DNA from: Uranotaenia lowii
Taxonomy: Eukaryota > Arthropoda > Insecta > Diptera > Culicidae
Direction of reading: 5' to 3'
Assembly: GCF_029784155.1 (NCBI RefSeq)
Contig: NC_073691.1
Location: forward strand, 122,698,714 to 122,762,713
Length of the DNA: 64,000 bases
Shown here: in pieces, positions 1 through 9,196 of the stretch
Numbering within the stretch: position 1 is the first letter of the stretch
Layout of the letters: every line of letters begins with the position of its first letter
Made by a program: the position numbers and the translations under genes
Notes under the pieces: model-generated
The model's database searches: none
What the model was told of the DNA's origin: nothing
The model's input: only the letters and a program-made list of their open reading frames with translations

Positions 1-297
<297 letters not shown>

Positions 298-376
298 CCT
301 GAAAAACTAGATTTTTAGTACTCTATCGCTTGTAAAATATACACATTTCAATCACCTTTTCCCAAGCTTTGAAACA
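298..376 (-). repeat. Dispersed repeat fragment, inverted copy of 13861-13950
   Basis: The stretch from CCTGAAAAACTAG through the TTTTCCCAAG block to AAACATATATAG matches the reverse complement of 13861-13950 with few mismatches. It is therefore a fragment of an interspersed repeat lying between two AT microsatellite blocks. No coding potential is seen. Confidence 0.75.
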
Positions 377-451
377 TATATAGGCTATATATATAAATAT
401 ATATATATAAATATATATATATATAAATATATATATATAAATCTATATATA
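377..451. repeat. AT-rich simple repeat, errantivirus target site
   Basis: An ATATAAAT-type repeat ends in TATA at 448-451. The same four bases follow the right LTR at 8061-8064, so TATA is the target duplication of the adjacent errantivirus. Confidence 0.85.
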
Positions 452-723
452 AGTTATATTTTGATGGCCGAGTTTCGGGTTTTTAAAAACTAAAACTAAA
501 CTACACTTCACGACTGACTATTAACGACTGCCTTTATTCAACATTATCTTTCACTGCACAACTCCCGTTCACACGTTGGTTCTGCAATCCGATGCCCCAC
601 CGTCTGGTCACGTAGTCCTGGGAACGATTAATTGTCGAATCAGCTAAGATGGTGCTGATGATGTTGTCGCTGTTTCTAGGGAAGCCAGTGTTTCTGCTAA
701 TTTGTGTTGCGCTGTCGATAACT
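452..723 (-). repeat. Errantivirus 3' LTR (left copy)
   Basis: A 272-bp direct repeat of 7789-8060; no difference was found by reading the two side by side. As the element runs on the minus strand this is the 3' LTR. It also encodes about the last 63 residues of env and holds the poly(A) signal. Confidence 0.93.
511..538 (-). promoter_or_regulatory. LTR poly(A) signal and initiator motif
   Basis: On the minus strand AATAAA (533-538) overlaps the env stop codon TAA (534-536). About 16 bases downstream is TCAGTCG (511-517), which matches the arthropod initiator consensus used by TATA-less gypsy promoters. The order suggests a U3-borne poly(A) signal with R starting at the initiator. In the 5' LTR the same elements lie at 7870-7875 and 7848-7854, where the initiator would drive transcription. 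Start and poly(A) sites are inferred from motifs only. Confidence 0.55.
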
Positions 724-2162
724 ACCCCCTCCCTACGAAAGGAACGTCCCGTTCCGTACGTTCTAAGAATCAGCAACACGATGATGATTACCGTTGCAGT
801 GCCAATGAACGAGAAGCTTCCGATCAATTTCCAAAATTTCAAATCCAGGTGGTATTGTTGCAGGTAAACGTGATCAAGCCTTTTCCGGTTAGAAATAGTT
901 TCAGCATTAATTTTCTCCAATTCATATAATTTGTGTTGTTTCCAATTGATTTTTAAATTGTGGAAAGCTCTTTCGATGATATCGATTGGATTTTCAAGTT
1001 CGTTGTTCGTAAAGTTTTCTCTGTCGAATATAACGGTACAATTGGTGAATGAAATGAGAACATTTCCATTTATGGTTCTGTTATCTGGACCACAAGTTGA
1101 TTCTAGCGTCTGATCTTTTGCATTTCTGATCAATATCGTATTATCACTAATAAGTTCCTTGGATGTCTCATTCTGTACCACATAACGGCAAGTGGTTTGT
1201 TTTCCATCAATGAGGGATGCTAAGCATTCATCATTAAGTTCTTTTAGATAGGCTGCTTTCTGAACAAAATTGTCTGGTTTTTCAGTAATGTACAATTTAC
1301 TGGCGGTTTTCAAGATGTGCGTTGGGTATTGGTACAAAATGCGGTTATTTGTTACGAGTGGAAAAATTCGCATAATATCCGATGTTGTCGAGTTTTCCAG
1401 TAACGGAACGTGCATAAGGTACAGAAGCATTTTAGAGCTGGTTACAAACTTTGGTGTGACAAACTGTAAAGCTTCATCGGGCAGATTTAAGTTTACTCCT
1501 TGATCCTGGATTAACTCTCTGATCGCCAAAATTTCTCGAATCGACAATATTCTGTTATGTGTTATCGATAATTTCGATAACATGATGGCATCTTGGATGT
1601 CTTCGAGCATTTTGTTCAGAATGTCTGTATTCATAATTGCGGTGATGATTTCAATGTCATTTATCATAATTTTGTTGAAATTCGCTTGTAACATAACTTC
1701 CTTGATGGCGTTAGTCAGGTGCTGAATACGCTTGTCGATGTTCTCGTTAACTTTAAATTGTTGATTGTTTTGATCAATGAGGTCGTTCATGGTACTGTTG
1801 ATGACTTGAAGGTCTGCGGCGTCCGGAGTCCCAGCAATCCATTTCCAGATCGTTCCAATAGTGTCCCATCTTTTCGAGCGGTGATGTGTACGTGGTTTCA
1901 ATTGATATAGATTGTTGTACAATTGTTTTGCCTTATATTTAAGGATGTTTTTTAGTGGGTTGTTAGTTTCAACGTTATTTCTATAGGAAAAACTTATAAG
2001 TGTTTCTGTCGCTTCTTCTATTGATGATAAATTTATTGGATGTACTATTTTTATTGTTCCAATTTGGATTTTACATTCTCTTTCCTTTACTAGTAAGATT
2101 GGGTCGTTTCCAAAATGTTTGATAGATAATTTTTGTGCTTGACAGAAGCATAATGCTATCAT
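534..2162 (-). CDS. env: Errantivirus envelope glycoprotein (insect F-type fusion protein)
   Basis: A 542-residue class I type fusion glycoprotein, displayed on errantivirus particles and thought to mediate cell entry. Visible features: a short hydrophobic signal start (ALCFCQAQ), a furin-type cleavage site RSKR at about residues 95-98, followed by the F1 subunit with the errant/baculovirus F signature IWKWIAGTPDA, several NxT/NxS glycosylation sites, and a transmembrane segment near residues 450-468 (TATVIIIVLLIL) before a cytoplasmic tail. Length is in the usual range for gypsy-type Env. Seven further in-frame codons upstream lead to a 3' splice site at 2183/2184, so env is probably translated from a spliced RNA. 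The C-terminal end is encoded across the polypurine tract and inside the LTR. No internal stop or frameshift is seen. Confidence 0.9.
   Translation of the reverse strand: MIALCFCQAQKLSIKHFGNDPILLVKERECKIQIGTIKIVHPINLSSIEEATETLISFSYRNNVETNNPLKNILKYKAKQLYNNLYQLKPRTHHRSKRWDTIGTIWKWIAGTPDAADLQVINSTMNDLIDQNNQQFKVNENIDKRIQHLTNAIKEVMLQANFNKIMINDIEIITAIMNTDILNKMLEDIQDAIMLSKLSITHNRILSIREILAIRELIQDQGVNLNLPDEALQFVTPKFVTSSKMLLYLMHVPLLENSTTSDIMRIFPLVTNNRILYQYPTHILKTASKLYITEKPDNFVQKAAYLKELNDECLASLIDGKQTTCRYVVQNETSKELISDNTILIRNAKDQTLESTCGPDNRTINGNVLISFTNCTVIFDRENFTNNELENPIDIIERAFHNLKINWKQHKLYELEKINAETISNRKRLDHVYLQQYHLDLKFWKLIGSFSFIGTATVIIIVLLILRTYGTGRSFRREGVVIDSATQISRNTGFPRNSDNIISTILADSTINRSQDYVTRRWGIGLQNQRVNGSCAVKDNVE
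724..734 (-). other. Errantivirus polypurine tract
   Basis: On the minus strand AGGGAGGGGGT immediately precedes the 3' LTR, as expected for the plus-strand DNA primer of an LTR element. It also lies inside env, encoding an Arg-Glu-Gly-Val stretch of the cytoplasmic tail. Confidence 0.8.
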
Positions 2163-2183
2163 GAGTAGTGCTACTCTGTTATT

Positions 2184-2200
2184 CTAAAAATAAAGAAAAA
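2184..2200 (-). promoter_or_regulatory. 3' splice site of env subgenomic RNA
   Basis: On the minus strand a pyrimidine-rich run ends in TTTTTAG directly before 2183. The bases that follow are open and in frame with env for seven codons before its first internal ATG. Joining to the leader donor at 7643/7642 keeps the phase. Gypsy env is known to be made from a spliced transcript. Confidence 0.65.
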
Positions 2201-2319
2201 TAAGTATTAGTAATGGATTAGTACTATAATGACATTTCATTTTATTTTTTTCTGTTTTCCTCCTCGGGTTTATGACTCTGCTTTTTATTGTAACAATTGT
2301 AGTAGAACTTTATTTCTGT

Positions 2320-2598
2320 TCAAACGAATCTTGATAGAGGTGTTTTTTTTTTCAATTCAGTATGCATCCTCTCCGCCCTTCGAAAAAAAATCTTGCAATT
2401 TGGAATTTTTGTTTTGACTGAATTTTTATTCCAAAAAAGTAAAATTGCAGGATTTTGTTGTGTTGTTAGATCATTAATAACTCTTTGTACTCTTTTATTT
2501 TGAAATTGGCAATTAATTTTTACTTGCTCGTTATTTTCTGTTATGAAAATTTTGTTATCAATCTGAAGATTAAGGATTTTTTTTTTGTGATATCTAAG
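2320..2598 (-). pseudogene. Open remnant between accessory frame and env
   Basis: About 92 codons are open on the minus strand in a different frame from the 132-codon frame at 2594-2992, overlapping its end by a few bases. The codons are Lys/Asn/Gln-rich like the rest of the element, contain a run of ten A bases near 2577-2586, and end at a stop around 2320. It may be the continuation of the accessory gene separated by a 1-base indel, or chance openness in AT-rich DNA. It has no recognisable motif. Confidence 0.35.
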
Positions 2599-2993
2599 TT
2601 AGATCATTATTGTCAAGGTTTCCAGTAATTCCTGTTCTGACCAAATTTAAAAAGTCTCTATTAGATGTAAATTTTGGTTTTAATTCTTTCCAAATTTTTT
2701 TTTTTGCTATGTTAAACTTGGTTGACAAAAGTTCGATTATATTTGAGTAATTTCCAAGATATTCGATTCCATTCAGTTTCTGTTGGAGTTTCGTAAAAAT
2801 GGGTTCGTATAATTCCCTTTTTTTTATATATATGAAAAGTCTGTGTTGACCCGTTTTTACGAAATAGTAGTCATCTTCCAGGACAAGCTGTTCAGGGTTG
2901 TTCTCTAGGCTGGAATTGTGTATGGGCTGAGAAACGATTAGTCTAAATAAAATAGAAATAGAAAGGCTTAGAGAGATGAGCGGTGGTTCCAAC
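2594..2993 (-). CDS. Accessory reading frame between pol and env, unknown function
   Basis: A 132-codon frame beginning at a TTG codon at 2992; no ATG is present in it. It starts with a hydrophobic stretch (SLSLSISILFRLIV) resembling a signal peptide and continues with a charged Lys/Leu-rich region. A strong 3' splice site (TTTTATTTTCAG) ends at 2994, so the frame looks like a splice-in exon whose start codon would come from an upstream exon. The only good leader donor found (7643/7642) would enter it in the wrong phase, so the correct donor is unknown. It resembles no standard gypsy gene that I recognise. It could be a secreted accessory protein, a decayed env duplicate, or non-functional. 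Confidence 0.45.
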
Positions 2994-3015
2994 CTGAAAA
3001 TAAAAATCTATTAAT

Positions 3016-6000
3016 TTATAGTCTTTTAATATTTTCTTTATGGATCTCCCGTCCAGACCTATCGAGGATTGCTCTTCCTTTATCTTCAATAGCTTTGGTC
3101 GGTTGATACTTTTCTTTAGTCTTTCGCTTGATTCCCTGAATCTTTTTAAAGACTATGTCATCGCTATCTATGTGAGGTTTCCCTTCTCTACCCTTGTTAT
3201 GGTAGTCTAAATTTTTCTTTTGTGTTTTTTCATTTGCCAAAATTACCTCGTCATAGAATTTGTGTCGTTCCTCTAGTATTGCATTAATGTTAAGAGGCCG
3301 TTCGTGCCCATCTTTGATTCCATAAAAGATTTCGCGGGGTTTCAGTCCAGTTGCTGAATGAATCGTATTGTTGTATAGCGTAGAAGCTATCCGGAAAATT
3401 TCTTTGTTAGTTAGATCCGCATATTGGGGTTTTATGCATCGAAAGATTTCAGCCAGTGTTGAATGAAATCTTTCGACCATACCATTGCTTTCGCTATGGT
3501 TTGCAGGCACGAAATGCATCTCGACGTTCATATTATTTGCTAGTCCTCTTATTTCAACTGAGCGTAAAGCGGGTTCATTGTCACAAACGATTAATCCGGG
3601 TGTTCCATATGTCGAGAAAAGTTTAAGTAACCCTTTTCTTACATCGGTAATAGTTCTGGATTTGATTGGAATTATTATGCCAAATCTTGAAAATTTATCT
3701 ATTGCTGATAGAAATATCAAAGGTTGACTCAAAAAGATATCAATATGAATTATTTCGAACGGCTTTTTAGTATTTGGTGTAGTGCCGAAATGAATTTTGT
3801 AAGGATGGCGGTCATATTTATTTTTATTGCAAACTTCACACAGTTTTATAAATTGTCTAATTTTAAATTTCATTCTTGGGAAAAAGAATCTTGTACAAAT
3901 TTGTTTATTATTCTCCCAAATTCCTCTATGGGATGACTTGTGTGTTTGCTCAATGATTACGTTTTGTTCTTCGGCTGTTTGTAAGTCGATTAGAATTGTT
4001 TGAGTAATTTTGACTTTAAAAGTCTTACATCTACTAAAATAGTTTTTGTACACAAATTGAATAATGCCCATAACGTTTTCTGGACAAAGAATGCAGTTTA
4101 CTTTTCTAGTGTCCATATATTCCTTAAAGATCCTTATGATAAGAGGAACCCCAAATATTACTTTAGTAATTGTTCTTCTATGAACCTTTGGAAAAACTTC
4201 TTCATAAGTTTCAGATTCTTCATTTCCAATTTTCAAAACTATTTGGTTATGAAAATAGTTCAAGGGTTTTTCTGTAAATGGTACTAAATCAGTTATATCG
4301 GAATCTGCAGAATGAGCGGAATCAGATTCATCAGAAATTTCTTCATTTGCATTAATATCGGGTGGAATTCTGGATAAAGCGTCTGCAACCACATTTTGTT
4401 TGCCAGGACGATACTTTATCTCATATTGGTATTCTTTTAATTGAAGAGTCCAACGAATAATTTTTGAATTTGGATTTTTCAGACTCAACGCATATGTCAA
4501 TGGTTGATGATCCGTAAAAAGAGTAAACTTTCTTCCAAATAAATAAGGACGAAAGTATCTTGTTGCCCAGACAATGGCAAGAAGTTCTTTTTCAATTGCC
4601 GAGTAATTTTCCTCTGTTTTTGTAAGAGTACGAGAAGCGTATGCTATCGGTCGATCCTTTCCAATCACACCTTGCGAAAGCACTGCTCCTAAGGCAAAAT
4701 TACTAGCATCGGTTGTTAAAATGAAAGGTTGGTTAAAGTCGGGATAAGCCAAGATATCGCTTTGGGTCAATAGTTGTTTACAAAATTCAAAAGTTTTGAT
4801 AAACTTTTCATTGTGATCGATTTCCTGTCCTTTTCTCAGTTGACCAGTTAAGGGTTTCGTAATTTTGGCAAAATCTTTTACAAACTTTCTGTAGTAACCA
4901 AGAATACCTAAAAATCCTTTCAGTTCTTTTTGATTCCTAGGAACCGGCCAATTCTGAATAGCTTTGATCTTATCCGGATTGGGTTTGACGCCGTTTTCAG
5001 TTACTATGTGGCCTAAAAATCCAACTTCTTTCTTTAAAAATTCACTCTTATCGAGTTGAATTTTCAAATTGACATTTTGCAATGCCTTAAAAACTTTTTC
5101 GATGCTCTCTAAATGTTCTTGTAGAGATGTTGAATAGATGATTATATCATCCATATAAACTAAGCAACAATTTCCTACAAGATCACGGAGAACATGATCA
5201 AGCAACCTCATCAAGGTACGAGGTGCGTTACGTAGCCCAAATGGCATACGCAGATATTCGTATAAACCGTGCTCAACCGAAAATGCAGTTTTCGGAATAT
5301 CATCCGGGTGAACCTCCACTTGGTGGAACCCAGATTTTAAATCTAATGTAGTGAAGTACTGGCATCTTCCAAGTTTATCTAGGATGTCAGTAATGTTAGG
5401 CAAAGGGTACCTGTCGTCAACCGTTTTCTCATTGAGTTTACGGTAGTCTACTACCAGGCGCCACTTTTGCTTTCCTGAAGCATCCACCTTTTTTGGAACT
5501 ATCCAAATCGGTGAACACCATGGAGATGAACTAGGACGAATAATACCTTGTTCAAGCATTTCATTAATTTGTTTTTGGACCTCTTCTCTGTGTATGAAAG
5601 GGTATCTATAGCTTTTCGTATATACTGGAATGTCATCTGTAGTTCTGATCCGATGTTTGACTACGTTCGTAAAAGTCAAATCGGTGCCTTCTTCGTAAAA
5701 GACATCGTATTTCGATAGAACTTTTAATAATTTGGATTTCTCCTCATAATTGAGGTGTTCGAGTCTTAAATTTGACTCAATTTTATGAGAACCCCTAAAC
5801 TCTTTCCTTTGTTTTATAAGTTCAAAATTGTCTATTTCCATATGCATGGAGATAGCATCAACATAGTTGGCAAATAATCTACACTGTTTGGTGTCCCGTT
5901 TAATGTTAATCAGTGGAACACACGTTTTGAAATTGGACGCGTAGTATAAACCAGACGGAATAAAGACATCCTCGGCTACTTCTACATCGTTATTCAAAAC

Positions 6001-6450
6001 AAAGTCCCCCTGGCACACGGGTACTGTTATTTTATGAACTGCTGACTGGTGTTCATGGAAATTTACAATAATCGCGTCTGGATATTTTTTATGTAAAGAA
6101 AACGTATATCCATTCACGATGATATTATTGGCCGCCGTATCAATAACGACACCAAGGTCTACCATGGTTTCATAACCGATGAGGCCATGGAAATATTCGT
6201 GGAATTTAAAAATTTTAAATTTCTGGGGTTTTTCAAAAATTTGAGGAAACATATTTATAAACACATGTTTGTTTATATTGAACGTTCCGTAAATGTTTTT
6301 CACTTTTGACGCGGGTCCATTTAGCATAATTTCAGTAGGTACAACATTTGGAGATAAATAATTTTTATTGGCTCCGGTATCTATTAACAATCTTAACACG
6401 CCATATTTTGTGCAGACTTTAAGATACGGAAGGAAATTGTTTTGTGTCAT
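3016..6450 (-). CDS. pol: Errantivirus Pol polyprotein (PR-RT-RNaseH-IN)
   Basis: A 1144-residue polyprotein with the Ty3/gypsy domain order. Aspartic protease active site LLIDTGANKNYL lies near residues 21-32. Reverse transcriptase follows, with RLVVDYRKLN near 330 and catalytic YMDD near 433. RNase H TTDASNFALGAV is near 580. Integrase has an HHCC finger (HKSSH ... CEVCNK) from about 835, then a DDE core with Asp in IIHIDIF near 900, VCDNEPAL near 955 and the Glu in SNGMVERFH near 990. No stops or missing catalytic residues are seen. Its frame is -1 relative to gag and open upstream of the first ATG; that ATG overlaps the gag stop as ATGA. Expression is therefore by frameshifting at 6480-6486, or less likely by re-initiation. 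Confidence 0.93.
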   Translation of the reverse strand: MTQNNFLPYLKVCTKYGVLRLLIDTGANKNYLSPNVVPTEIMLNGPASKVKNIYGTFNINKHVFINMFPQIFEKPQKFKIFKFHEYFHGLIGYETMVDLGVVIDTAANNIIVNGYTFSLHKKYPDAIIVNFHEHQSAVHKITVPVCQGDFVLNNDVEVAEDVFIPSGLYYASNFKTCVPLINIKRDTKQCRLFANYVDAISMHMEIDNFELIKQRKEFRGSHKIESNLRLEHLNYEEKSKLLKVLSKYDVFYEEGTDLTFTNVVKHRIRTTDDIPVYTKSYRYPFIHREEVQKQINEMLEQGIIRPSSSPWCSPIWIVPKKVDASGKQKWRLVVDYRKLNEKTVDDRYPLPNITDILDKLGRCQYFTTLDLKSGFHQVEVHPDDIPKTAFSVEHGLYEYLRMPFGLRNAPRTLMRLLDHVLRDLVGNCCLVYMDDIIIYSTSLQEHLESIEKVFKALQNVNLKIQLDKSEFLKKEVGFLGHIVTENGVKPNPDKIKAIQNWPVPRNQKELKGFLGILGYYRKFVKDFAKITKPLTGQLRKGQEIDHNEKFIKTFEFCKQLLTQSDILAYPDFNQPFILTTDASNFALGAVLSQGVIGKDRPIAYASRTLTKTEENYSAIEKELLAIVWATRYFRPYLFGRKFTLFTDHQPLTYALSLKNPNSKIIRWTLQLKEYQYEIKYRPGKQNVVADALSRIPPDINANEEISDESDSAHSADSDITDLVPFTEKPLNYFHNQIVLKIGNEESETYEEVFPKVHRRTITKVIFGVPLIIRIFKEYMDTRKVNCILCPENVMGIIQFVYKNYFSRCKTFKVKITQTILIDLQTAEEQNVIIEQTHKSSHRGIWENNKQICTRFFFPRMKFKIRQFIKLCEVCNKNKYDRHPYKIHFGTTPNTKKPFEIIHIDIFLSQPLIFLSAIDKFSRFGIIIPIKSRTITDVRKGLLKLFSTYGTPGLIVCDNEPALRSVEIRGLANNMNVEMHFVPANHSESNGMVERFHSTLAEIFRCIKPQYADLTNKEIFRIASTLYNNTIHSATGLKPREIFYGIKDGHERPLNINAILEERHKFYDEVILANEKTQKKNLDYHNKGREGKPHIDSDDIVFKKIQGIKRKTKEKYQPTKAIEDKGRAILDRSGREIHKENIKRL

Positions 6451-7472
6451 TCTGGCTGTTGTGGGCCGAAAGAATGATGAAAATTTAAGTCTTCGTGATT
6501 GTTTAGGTGTTTTTCTCTTTTAACGATCCCCGAACCCCGTGTTTGTGATTGAAATTTATTAGGATTGTTATTATTTTGTTGATAATTATTATTTTGTTGA
6601 TAATTATTATTTTGTTGAGAATTATTATTTCTATTATAATTTGGTCGGTTATAAGCCGGCCGGTTATAATTTGGTCGATAATAGTTTGATTGATTATGAT
6701 TTTGTTGATTAGAATGTAATTGAGTCTGTGGGTTCTTGTTTCTGTCTGCTTTTCTGATAGCAGCATTGGTTTGTTCTAAGGCGCATTCGTACGCCGATTT
6801 TAAATTTTCCGGTCGGTAGATCCGGGTTAGATTAGAGATTTCTCCCTGTAATCCATCAATGAAAGCTTGTTTGATCATTTCTTCATAATTAGCAGAAATG
6901 ATTCTGGCACAGGGGCGCATCTCTTCGTTTAGATTTATTTTCGCCTGTATATCGGCTAAGAGTGTTTTACACTCTTGGTAGAATAATGTAACATCTCTGT
7001 TACCCTGTCGAAGAGACGGTATTTTTGCCCCTAGTGTGTGCAAATCACGCTTATCCCCGAATATTTCTTTCAGTAGTGCCTTCATATTCTCCCAAGTTGA
7101 ACCACAATGGTGTGCGAGCAAGGCTTCACTGGCCCTACCAATTATTTTGTCCCTTATTATGTTCTCCCACAGTGGCATCACTATTGAAACATCACTAGCC
7201 CTTACGTCCCTTAGACAGAGACTTAATTTTATCTCTACCGAATTCAGCCAGGCGGGGAGGTATTTTGCGTCCCCGTCATAGGTCGGAATTAATTTGAGCG
7301 GATCGGGTATTTTAGTTAAATTAGAGTGTGCCTGAAATTGTTCGTTTGAATTTGTCGCAACACTTGCTGAGTTAATTGAAAGCCTTTCCAGCTGCGCGCG
7401 CTGGTTTTCAATCAATGCAGCCAACTCTTCGATTCTCTGTTGTAATTCATCCGATCTAGTCGTTGGAGCCAT
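6447..7472 (-). CDS. gag: Errantivirus Gag
   Basis: A 341-residue structural protein that would assemble the particle and bind RNA. It starts at a true ATG at 7472. An N-terminal coiled-coil-like segment (LQQRIEELAALIENQ) is followed by a retroviral-type capsid region (IPTYDGDAKYLPAWLNSVEIK) and a low-complexity tail of Asn, Gln, Tyr, Arg and Pro near residues 245-310. There is no CCHC zinc knuckle, as is usual for gypsy-clade errantivirus Gag, where basic repeats take over nucleic-acid binding. It ends in GPQQPE at the pol overlap. Confidence 0.88.
   Translation of the reverse strand: MAPTTRSDELQQRIEELAALIENQRAQLERLSINSASVATNSNEQFQAHSNLTKIPDPLKLIPTYDGDAKYLPAWLNSVEIKLSLCLRDVRASDVSIVMPLWENIIRDKIIGRASEALLAHHCGSTWENMKALLKEIFGDKRDLHTLGAKIPSLRQGNRDVTLFYQECKTLLADIQAKINLNEEMRPCARIISANYEEMIKQAFIDGLQGEISNLTRIYRPENLKSAYECALEQTNAAIRKADRNKNPQTQLHSNQQNHNQSNYYRPNYNRPAYNRPNYNRNNNSQQNNNYQQNNNYQQNNNNPNKFQSQTRGSGIVKREKHLNNHEDLNFHHSFGPQQPE
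6480..6486 (-). other. -1 ribosomal frameshift slippery site, gag-pol
   Basis: On the minus strand the heptamer A AAT TTT in gag phase fits the X XXY YYZ rule exactly. It lies 30-40 bases before the gag stop. After a -1 slip the pol frame is open straight through to the protease. A downstream structure was not evaluated. Confidence 0.65.
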
Positions 7473-7641
7473 TTTTTTTTCTAATTATGATCACTGGAAA
7501 TTTTTGATACTCCAACTTTGTTTCTTGTGAAAAGTGTGCTTTTTGCTTTTTAAATTTTCCTTATTAAGGTTGAATAATCACTAAACGGTAAACCACCGTT
7601 TTTCACTTGAACTCTAGCCTAATAGTAATTAAAATGACTTA

Positions 7642-7651
7642 CCCGGTACAT
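7642..7651 (-). promoter_or_regulatory. Leader start codon and 5' splice donor for env RNA
   Basis: On the minus strand ATG TAC CGG is followed directly by the consensus donor GTAAGT (7637-7642). Splicing from here to 2183 adds three codons in phase with env. In unspliced RNA the same ATG opens a ten-codon upstream frame before gag. Gypsy-type elements are known to splice env from a leader donor; this specific donor is inferred from sequence. Confidence 0.6.
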
Positions 7652-7771
7652 CTGATTGGTGGTCCTTGTGCGGGGAGTTAATTATCTTGTTCCGATGCAA
7701 ATTCACGGTAAACCTCCGGGAATGGCTGCTGCCGATCACAAAACTAAGTATTTAACTCACACACGCACTAT

Positions 7772-7788
7772 CCTACCGCGACTGCGCC

Positions 7789-7789
<1 letters not shown>
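7772..7789 (-). other. Primer binding site, tRNA-Ser type
   Basis: Next to the 5' LTR the minus strand reads TGGCGCAGTCGCGGTAGG. TGG pairs with the tRNA CCA end and CGCAGTCG with an insect tRNA-Ser acceptor stem, as in the 17.6/297/ZAM group. The first T overlaps the last base of the LTR. Confidence 0.75.
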
Positions 7790-8199
<410 letters not shown>

Positions 8200-8391
8200 T
8201 AACAGAGGAATTTTACTGTTTTTACTCTATTCTTATCGAACAAACAAAACTTGACTAGTCTATAACAATAATAATCGCTGTCGAAATATAGCATAATTCA
8301 TAAAAAAACTTATTTATTTTAAGGGTGGTTCAAAATAGGTCCAAAGGGTGGTCAAAAATAGAAACCTGAGGTTCCAAAATACTGACCAGAG
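8200..8391 (+). repeat. Dispersed repeat A, left part
   Basis: This stretch, from GGAATTTTACTG to ACTGACCAGAG, matches 14358-14590 in direct orientation with small indels. The copy is split by the hAT-like element and resumes at 12620. It contains the recurring motif GGTCCAAAATAGGTCC. Confidence 0.75.
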
Positions 8392-9196
8392 CAGAGGTGC
8401 AAAGAGATCCCTACATGTAGCATGCAGCGCACGACTTTTAGCCGATTCTAACAGACCGACGTCAGCCACGAAAGAATCGTCTTGCAAAGTTGCAGACTGA
8501 TTCTTTCTCCCTTATGTGCAGAACGTCGAACGTGTCTGCAAGTAAAAGCCAACCGCGCGGTAAAATCCTTTGACTGCACGTTCCGAAAATTACAAACGAT
8601 TCTCCGAAGTTAGGAACAGTTGCAAACTTGCAAGCCCGAAGATAAAATCCCTTGAGCCGAACAGAAAGAATCATTTCCGAAGATAGCTACAGTCTGCAAG
8701 TTGCTTGCATGCAGCGCGATGATGCGATGTACGTTTGCAAACTTGCAAGTTACAGACAGAACCGTAGACCCGTTCTTGTGCGGTTCGATTTGATCCACCC
8801 CAACCCAACCTAAAACCGAACCGAATCCATGGCATGGTGTAAGAAAATGATAGGCCGAGGTGCCGTCGACTATCCATTCAGTTGCCGTTCAGCCAGCGAA
8901 GCGGCATGCCGTACGACAAGAGCAAGGACATGTTGAAGTTGTTGTTGTTGGTGCCTTCGTGTTCGTTTCGTTTTCTTCTAAGACGGATTCGAAAGGAAGT
9001 GGTGCCCAAATTTTATTTGAATTTTCAATTATCATACCAGGGTGATTGATATAAATCATCAAAGCAAATACAAGCAAATTTGTTTTGATTATAACTTTGT
9101 CATTTTACAAGTTATTTATAAACACAAAGTTGTTAATTAAAACTGATCCAAACTCTGTTGGAAAATCATCTATATTGTTTTATAACAGAGCTGCCT
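8392..9196 (+). repeat. Left long terminal inverted repeat of the hAT-like element
   Basis: Matches the reverse complement of 11815-12619 over roughly 800 bases with scattered substitutions and small indels. It includes the GTTGTTGTTGTTGGTGCC block and the segment ending near ATAACAGAGCTGCC. Confidence 0.8.

Noticed and set aside
649..1910. Several plus-strand frames of 60-77 codons
   Set aside because: They lie opposite env, share its codon structure in reverse and match nothing; shadows.
6503..6766. 87-codon Ile-rich frame overlapping gag
   Set aside because: A shifted reading of the Asn/Gln-rich gag tail (repetitive AATAAT-type codons).
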